Notes under the pieces: generated by a model
Told to the model about the DNA's origin: nothing
The model's database searches: none
The model's input: only the letters and a program-made list of their open reading frames with translations
Made by a program: the position numbers and the translations under genes
NCBI GenBank assembly: GCA_028696755.1
Contig: JAQVGK010000083.1
Location: 1-9,957 of the forward strand
Reading direction: 5' to 3'
DNA length: 9,957 nt
From: Bacteroidales bacterium
GTDB taxonomy: Bacteria > Bacteroidota > Bacteroidia > Bacteroidales > ML635J-15
Shown: one piece after another, positions 6,223 through 9,957 of the stretch
How the letters are laid out: each line of letters opens with the position of its first letter
How positions within the stretch are numbered: position 1 is the first letter of the stretch

Positions 6223-7080
6223 ATGAAGTACATTTTGGGTTTGATTTTTATTAGTGTTGTGTTTGTTTCTTGCAATGGTGGTAAGATGGGGTTTGAAAAA
6301 CATGAGTCGGGACTGGAGTATAAGATTGTTGAAAAAGTTTCGACTGATTCGCTATTGAAGCAGGGCGATGTGGTTGCATTAAATCTAAGTTATGAGACCG
6401 AGGATGGTACTGTACTTTTTAGTTCATCCAAGTCGGAGCGTAAATATTTGCGCACAATAGCAAAACCATCACACAAAGGCGGTAGTTTCGAAGATGGTAT
6501 GTGTTTGCTTGGTGTTGGCGATTCGGCCTTATTTAGAATCGATGCCGAGAGTTTTTTGCTGTTCACCGAAACTTATTCCAAGCTTCCTAAGGATGTAAAA
6601 CCTGGAGATTTTGTTATCGTCAAAGTTCGTGTAATTGAAAAAATTGGTGAGGAAGATTTTACCCAGATTCTTTCTGACAGATATCACGAAAACGAAGAGG
6701 TCGAAATGCAATTATTGGAAAATTACTTGTCCAATGCTAATATAACCCAGAAACCAACAGAATCGGGCTTGTATTACATCGAAAAAGTTAAAGGAACTGG
6801 CAAGCAAGCTATGCCTGGATCTGAAGTTACAGTGCACTACACTGTTTGCTTTGTTGATGGACAAGTTCTCGAAACTAGTCTTGAGGGCGACCCACTTACT
6901 TTTAAGATTGGTTTAAATCAAGTTATTGCTGCTTGGGAAGAAGGTATTGCAATGATGAAGGAGGGTGGCAAGGCAACTTTGATCGCTCCATCAAAAATTG
7001 CTTATGGGAAAGATGGTAAAGGAACAATAATGCCATATACTACTCTCGTTTTTGAAGTAGAACTACTAAAAGTTAAATAA
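6223..7080 (+). CDS. Two-domain FKBP-type peptidyl-prolyl isomerase lipoprotein
   Basis: This 285-residue lipoprotein has signal peptide MKYILGLIFISVVFVSC, with lipidated Cys17 followed by NGG. Two FKBP-like domains follow. The N-terminal one (about 28-140) is degenerate: it keeps SGLEYKI, PSHKGGSFEDG and GDSALFRIDA, but has a shortened turn and no F-D pair. The C-terminal one (about 177-284) is closer to standard, with VHYTVCFVDG (204-213), VIAAWEEGI (234-242), IAYG (259-262) and TLVFEVELL. Here the F-D pair is Leu216-Glu217, while Trp238 and Tyr261 are kept. It probably acts as a folding helper in the periplasm, tethered by its lipid. It lies between two related FKBP genes; it overlaps the next gene by one base and is separated from the previous one by 60 bp. 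A pure chaperone role for the N-terminal domain is inference. Confidence 0.9.
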   Translation: MKYILGLIFISVVFVSCNGGKMGFEKHESGLEYKIVEKVSTDSLLKQGDVVALNLSYETEDGTVLFSSSKSERKYLRTIAKPSHKGGSFEDGMCLLGVGDSALFRIDAESFLLFTETYSKLPKDVKPGDFVIVKVRVIEKIGEEDFTQILSDRYHENEEVEMQLLENYLSNANITQKPTESGLYYIEKVKGTGKQAMPGSEVTVHYTVCFVDGQVLETSLEGDPLTFKIGLNQVIAAWEEGIAMMKEGGKATLIAPSKIAYGKDGKGTIMPYTTLVFEVELLKVK

Positions 7081-8081
7081 TGAAAAGAACTGCCTTAAGC
7101 ATATTGGCTTTAATTTCTGTTTTTTTGATTTTTTCATGTAAAAACAATCCAAAGCCCGAACCAAAACCTGATAAAAAGAATCAGGATGAGCTAAAATACA
7201 ATAAAGATAGTGCATCCGACGAGATGGCCGTTTTAGTCTTTAGAGATGATGTACAGGTTGAGTATATCGAATCAACTCCTGATAAAGTCTTTCGGGAAAC
7301 AAAGTCTGGTCTCGAATACCGTTTTGTTAAAAATGGCAATGGTAAAAAATATCCAAAGGTTGGCGATGTCGTTTATATCGATATGACTTACAAAACAGAA
7401 TCCGATTCAGTTTTATTCCATAGTCGCGATATTGACAAGAATTTTAAAATGAGAGTGGAAATCCCATCGCATCCAGGTGGCTGTATCGAAGAGGCTTTTA
7501 TGATGTTGAACGAAGGTGATAGCGCGGTTTTTAAAATTGATGCTATTAATTTCTTTACTTACACTCAAGAAAAAGTTACGATTCCGAGATTTATTAAGAA
7601 AGGCGATAAACTCGTTTTTAATATTAAACTTGTAAAACTGGTTGAGGGAACAGATTATGTAAAACAGAATGCGGATATGTATGCTTTCTACATAAATCAG
7701 GAAAATAGTCTTATCGAAAGATACCTGCTTGATTATGAGTATCCTGTTGTTAAACGTGAATCTGGCCTACGAATCATGACAATTAAAAAAGGAACAGGTA
7801 AAAAGCCTTCGAAGGGAAATGCAGTAACAATTCACTATACTGCTGGATTTATTGATGGTGGGGTGTTCGATTCAACAATTGAACGCAATCAACCTTTTCG
7901 ATTTGTGATGGGTAATAAGGAAGTTATTGAAGGCTTGGAAGAAGGAGTTTCTCAAATGAACATTGGCGATCATTGTATGCTTATTATGCCGTTTCGACTA
8001 GCATACGGCGATGAAAAAACTGGAGTCATTCCACCATATTCAACCCTTGTTTTTGAAGTAGAATTAATAGATGCAAAATAA
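7080..8081 (+). CDS. Two-domain FKBP-type peptidyl-prolyl isomerase lipoprotein with intact C-terminal pocket
   Basis: This 333-residue lipoprotein has a signal peptide ending LIFSC (Cys20). A lysine/proline-rich linker (NPKPEPKPDKK, 23-33) follows, able to span periplasmic space. An N-terminal degenerate FKBP-like domain (about 72-188) shares PSHPGGCIEE and GDSAVFKIDA with the previous protein. The C-terminal FKBP domain (about 225-333) has IHYTAGFIDGGVFDST (251-266), with Tyr253, Phe263 and Asp264 intact, EVIEGL (281-286) where the usual Trp is Leu286, LAYG with Tyr309, and LVFEVELI. It is the member of the trio most likely to be an active prolyl isomerase. The start codon overlaps the preceding stop (TAATG), and its last 11 bases overlap the start of nadD, so it is part of one transcript. 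Two-domain architecture and shared N-domain motifs point to descent by duplication from or with its upstream neighbour. Confidence 0.92.
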   Translation: MKRTALSILALISVFLIFSCKNNPKPEPKPDKKNQDELKYNKDSASDEMAVLVFRDDVQVEYIESTPDKVFRETKSGLEYRFVKNGNGKKYPKVGDVVYIDMTYKTESDSVLFHSRDIDKNFKMRVEIPSHPGGCIEEAFMMLNEGDSAVFKIDAINFFTYTQEKVTIPRFIKKGDKLVFNIKLVKLVEGTDYVKQNADMYAFYINQENSLIERYLLDYEYPVVKRESGLRIMTIKKGTGKKPSKGNAVTIHYTAGFIDGGVFDSTIERNQPFRFVMGNKEVIEGLEEGVSQMNIGDHCMLIMPFRLAYGDEKTGVIPPYSTLVFEVELIDAK

Positions 8082-8661
8082 TAACGAGATATTGCTTTTT
8101 TTTGGGTCGTTTAACCCCGTTCATAACGGACATCTGGCTATTGCTTCTTATTTTACAGAGTTTTATGGCATTAGAGAACTTTGGTTTGTAGTTACTCCAC
8201 AAAATCCTCTCAAAAATCCAGGCTCTTTACTGGCAGATCGCGATCGTCAGCATCTTGTTAATCTCGCAATCGGTGATTATCCTAAGTTTAAAGTTTCGGA
8301 CATCGAGTTTTACTTGCCAAAGCCAAATTATACAATAAATACCCTAACATATCTCAGCGAGAAATTTCCAACAAAGAAATTCAGCCTCTTAATCGGTGGA
8401 GATAATATCGAAACATTTCACAAGTGGAGAAATTACCAAAAGATTCTGGAAAATTATCGTATTTACGTTTATAAACGTCCTGGAACAGAAATTCCAGCTC
8501 TTTCAAAATTTGAAAACGCTGATATTATTGTTCCCGAAGTTCCTCAAATGGAAATTTCTTCGAGTATGATTAGAAAAGCGATTAAAGAAAATAAAGATGT
8601 GAGATTTTTTATGCCAGCAAAGGCGTATGATTATATTAAGGAAATGGGATGGTATCGGTAG
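8071..8661 (+). CDS. nadD: Nicotinate-nucleotide adenylyltransferase
   Basis: This 196-residue cytosolic enzyme joins nicotinate mononucleotide with ATP to give deamido-NAD and pyrophosphate, the shared step of de novo and salvage NAD synthesis. The nucleotidyltransferase signature GSFNPVHNGH (12-21) has His18 and His21. The middle carries TPQNPLK (42-48), typical of NadD, and LIGGDNIETFHKW (107-119), where NadD usually has GxDNL. The C-terminal EISSSMIRKAI (161-171) is the ISSTxIR phosphate-binding motif. The length is usual for the family and nothing is missing. It starts inside the 3' end of the upstream FKBP gene (11-bp overlap) and is the last gene of this operon. A structured repeat begins 12 bp after its stop. 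CoaD, the sister family, is excluded by the longer length and the NadD-type middle motifs. Confidence 0.95.
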   Translation: MQNNNEILLFFGSFNPVHNGHLAIASYFTEFYGIRELWFVVTPQNPLKNPGSLLADRDRQHLVNLAIGDYPKFKVSDIEFYLPKPNYTINTLTYLSEKFPTKKFSLLIGGDNIETFHKWRNYQKILENYRIYVYKRPGTEIPALSKFENADIIVPEVPQMEISSSMIRKAIKENKDVRFFMPAKAYDYIKEMGWYR

Positions 8662-8673
8662 CAACACAGCCAG

Positions 8674-8754
8674 ACCTGTCAGTGTCCGCAGGACCTGACA
8701 GTGTCGCACATACAGTGCAGACAGTGTCGCAGATGCACTGCAGACAGCGTCGCA
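8674..8754. repeat. 23-bp-period tandem repeat array with nested inverted repeats
   Basis: The word GACAGTGTCGCA occurs at 8697-8708 and 8720-8731, then as GACAGCGTCGCA at 8743-8754, exactly 23 bp apart each time. A fourth, diverged copy lies at 8678-8690, and ACCTGTCAGTGT / ACCTGACAGTGT (8674-8685, 8693-8704) repeat at 19 bp. Nested stems are CTGTCAG/CTGACAG (8676-8682, 8695-8701) and CAGTGCA/TGCACTG (8713-8719, 8734-8740). The block is clearly richer in G and C than its surroundings. It lies between nadD and the CDF transporter gene and may fold into one or two hairpins in RNA, acting as a terminator-like or mRNA-stabilising element. The spacing is too short and the copies too degenerate for CRISPR. 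Confidence 0.75.
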
Positions 8755-8806
8755 GAAGTAAAAACAATAGTTCAACAAACAGGTTTATTAAGAATATCTA
8801 AAAATA

Positions 8807-9673
8807 ATGGACAGAGTTAAAGCAGGATATTGGGCAGGTGGAGTATCAGTGTTAACAAATACTCTCTTATTTGGGCTAAAGTTTTGGGCAGGGATTGTAA
8901 CTGGTTCTATTGCTCTTACTGCTGACGCTTGGCATACTTTAAGCGATTCACTTAGCTCAATTGTTGTGATTGTTGCCGTTAAATTGTCTTCAAAGAAAGC
9001 CGATAAGGATCATCCTTTTGGACATGGCCGCTGGGAGCAGATAGCTGCAATGTTTATTGGTTTTATTTTAGCAATTATTGCTTGGGATTTTCTTTCTTCA
9101 TCAATCGAAATGTTTAGGTCGCGTGAGTCTGCCGAATTTGGTATACTTGCTATTGTTGTAACAATTGTTTCTATTGTGATTAAAGAAGCTTTGGCTCAAT
9201 ATTCTTTTTATATTGCACGCAAAACCAATAATGTTTCGATAAAAGCTGATGGTTGGCATCACAGGTCGGATGCGCTTTCTTCGGTTGTTGTGCTCATAGG
9301 AATTTTCTTCAGTGGAATGTTCTGGTGGATCGATAGCGTTCTTGGAATAATTATCTCTCTGATGTTGTTCTATGCAACTTTCGTAATTGTTAAAGAGGCA
9401 ATCAATAAACTTCTTGGAGAAGAGCCAACCGAAGAACTTACTAATAATATTAAGCAAATTGTGAACTCAGTTTATAAAGATGATGCTGACGCTCATCACT
9501 TCCATATTCATAATTACATTTCGCACCAAGAGCTTACTTTTCACATTCGACTTAACCCAGAAATGGATATTACACAAGCTCATCATATTGTGACTGATAT
9601 TGAGAAGAAAATCCTTGACGAAACAGGGATAACTGCAACAATTCATATCGAACCAAAAGAACCCGAGCACTAA
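8807..9673 (+). CDS. Cation diffusion facilitator (CDF) family metal efflux transporter, probably Zn2+
   Basis: This 288-residue inner-membrane antiporter is predicted to export divalent metal in exchange for protons. Six membrane segments can be drawn (about 10-30, 33-60, 78-98, 112-130, 156-170 and 173-195), followed by a cytosolic C-terminal domain (about 200-288). The transport site is visible: His43 and Asp47 in WHTLSD of the second span, and His151 and Asp155 in WHHRSD of the fifth. The HxxxD/HxxxD pattern is usually Zn2+-selective, whereas Mn2+ members carry DxxxD. HPFGHGRWE (69-77), the family loop motif, is intact. The C-terminal domain is rich in histidines (AHHFHIHNY, 229-237; AHHIVTDIEKKI, 258-269) consistent with metal sensing. 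It is a stand-alone gene: a repeat array precedes it and another repeat block starts 4 bp after its stop. No metal-responsive operator is visible. Confidence 0.93.
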   Translation: MDRVKAGYWAGGVSVLTNTLLFGLKFWAGIVTGSIALTADAWHTLSDSLSSIVVIVAVKLSSKKADKDHPFGHGRWEQIAAMFIGFILAIIAWDFLSSSIEMFRSRESAEFGILAIVVTIVSIVIKEALAQYSFYIARKTNNVSIKADGWHHRSDALSSVVVLIGIFFSGMFWWIDSVLGIIISLMLFYATFVIVKEAINKLLGEEPTEELTNNIKQIVNSVYKDDADAHHFHIHNYISHQELTFHIRLNPEMDITQAHHIVTDIEKKILDETGITATIHIEPKEPEH

Positions 9674-9674
9674 A

Positions 9675-9748
9675 TTACAAATTCCAAATCACAGACTTAG
9701 CAGTAATCATTGTGATTTGGAATTTGTTATTTGTGATTTTTAATTTGA
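9675..9748. repeat. AT-rich intergenic repeat, copy 1
   Basis: This roughly 70-bp element contains the inverted repeat described at 9677-9727. A 21-bp block at 9699-9719, beginning AGCAGTAATCATTGTG, is identical to 9910-9930. Both copies end in GTGATTTTTAATTT. The left part is more diverged (AATTCCAAATCACAGACTT against AATTTCAAATCCCAGACAT). Confidence 0.75.
9677..9727 (+). terminator. Perfect 17-bp inverted repeat just after the CDF stop; possible terminator
   Basis: ACAAATTCCAAATCACA (9677-9693) and TGTGATTTGGAATTTGT (9711-9727) are perfect reverse complements around a 17-nt loop, starting 3 bp after the stop codon. A T-rich stretch follows (TTATTTGTGATTTTTAATTT). This could end transcription of the CDF gene. 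The stem is AT-rich and is part of a repeat present again at 9886-9957, so it may be a mobile intergenic repeat that also serves as a terminator. Confidence 0.5.
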
Positions 9749-9804
9749 TATTATTTAGAATTTAGCATTTGGGGCTTAGTGCTTAAAATCTTTTAGCCTC
9801 CACA

Positions 9805-9874
9805 CCCCTTGCTTCCCTAAAGGGAAGCCGACGCACGATGCACTGAGGGCAGGCTCCCTTTAGGGAAATAGGGG
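9805..9874. repeat. CCCTAAAGGG-type nested hairpin repeat
   Basis: TTCCCTAAAGGGA (9813-9825) is a perfect reverse complement of TCCCTTTAGGGAA (9855-9867), and the pairing continues imperfectly outward to CCCCTT/AGGGG. Each arm is itself nearly palindromic; the left arm GCTTCCCTAAAGGGAAGC (9811-9828) is an 8-bp stem with a 2-nt loop. The element is much richer in G and C than its flanks and lies between the two AT-rich repeat copies. Such elements are seen between genes in Bacteroidota; function unknown. Confidence 0.7.
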
Positions 9875-9885
9875 CCGGGTAGGCA

Positions 9886-9957
9886 ATTGAAATTTCAAAT
9901 CCCAGACATAGCAGTAATCATTGTGATTTGTAATTTGTGATTTGTGATTTTTAATTT
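9886..9957. repeat. AT-rich intergenic repeat, copy 2 (runs to window end)
   Basis: This is the second copy of the element at 9675-9748, in direct orientation, with the same 21-bp core at 9910-9930 and the ending GTGATTTTTAATTT. It is interrupted by an extra TTTGTGATTTGTGA-type iteration and may continue beyond the window. The left arm has changes (CAAATCCCAG against CAAATCACAG) that break the perfect stem seen in copy 1. Confidence 0.65.

Noticed and set aside
5572..8081. Frameshifted fragments of one larger FKBP gene
   Set aside because: Each of the three frames has its own signal peptide and lipobox Cys and ends in a complete FKBP C-terminal strand, so they are separate genes.
8674..8754. 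CRISPR array
   Set aside because: The repeated unit is only about 12 conserved bases at 23-bp spacing, spacers are partly conserved too, and there are no cas genes.
8503..8778. A 91-codon minus-strand frame over the 3' end of nadD and the repeat array
   Set aside because: It is antisense to conserved nadD codons and continues into tandem repeats; no family resemblance.
9101..9670. Minus-strand frames of 118 and 67 codons inside the CDF gene
   Set aside because: They are antisense shadows of the conserved transporter; no start context or domain supports them.

Overview
The window looks like chromosomal DNA of a low-GC member of the Bacteroidota (Bacteroidales/Marinilabiliales or Cytophagia-like). 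The grounds are the three FKBP-type prolyl-isomerase lipoproteins, the near absence of Shine-Dalgarno sequences, the short structured repeats between genes, and protein sequences typical of that phylum. The genus cannot be fixed from sequence alone. All recognisable genes lie on the + strand, and I see no RNA genes, CRISPR array, transposase or phage gene.

Region 1 (1-4362) starts with an AT-rich leader holding two small palindromes, then a DUF721/DciA-like small protein. This overlaps by one base a NodU/CmcH/TobZ-type carbamoyltransferase. Next come a 49-residue DUF5989 membrane peptide, an SxtJ-family membrane protein and a membrane-anchored SGNH/GDSL hydrolase. The last four match, by family, the sxtI-sxtJ-sxtK-sxtL block of cyanobacterial saxitoxin clusters, but no toxin-scaffold gene is present. 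The block is best read as a portable carbamoyl-transfer module acting on an unknown envelope or secreted substrate. Between the DUF5989 and SxtJ-like genes sits a MITE-like inverted repeat (24-bp arms, 23 of 24 paired, 85-bp loop). Its right arm supplies the only in-frame ATG upstream of the SxtJ-like gene.

Region 2 (4548-8661) is a compact operon: nrnA-like DHH phosphoesterase, a one-domain FKBP lipoprotein (GldI-like), two two-domain FKBP lipoproteins, and nadD. Three of the four junctions overlap (11, 1 and 11 bases). The fourth is a 60-bp spacer carrying a short repeated word. The combination joins nucleotide/NAD housekeeping enzymes with periplasmic protein-folding lipoproteins. Only the C-terminal domain of the third FKBP protein keeps a near-complete set of FKBP pocket residues.

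Region 3 (8662-9957) holds a small 23-bp-period tandem repeat, a CDF-family (probably Zn2+) efflux transporter, and a composite repeat island. The island has two copies of a roughly 70-bp AT-rich element flanking a CCCTAAAGGG-type hairpin and runs off the end of the window.

The strongest candidates for something under-described are the carbamoyltransferase/DUF5989/SxtJ/SGNH module with its repeat-invaded SxtJ start, and the serial FKBP lipoprotein array.
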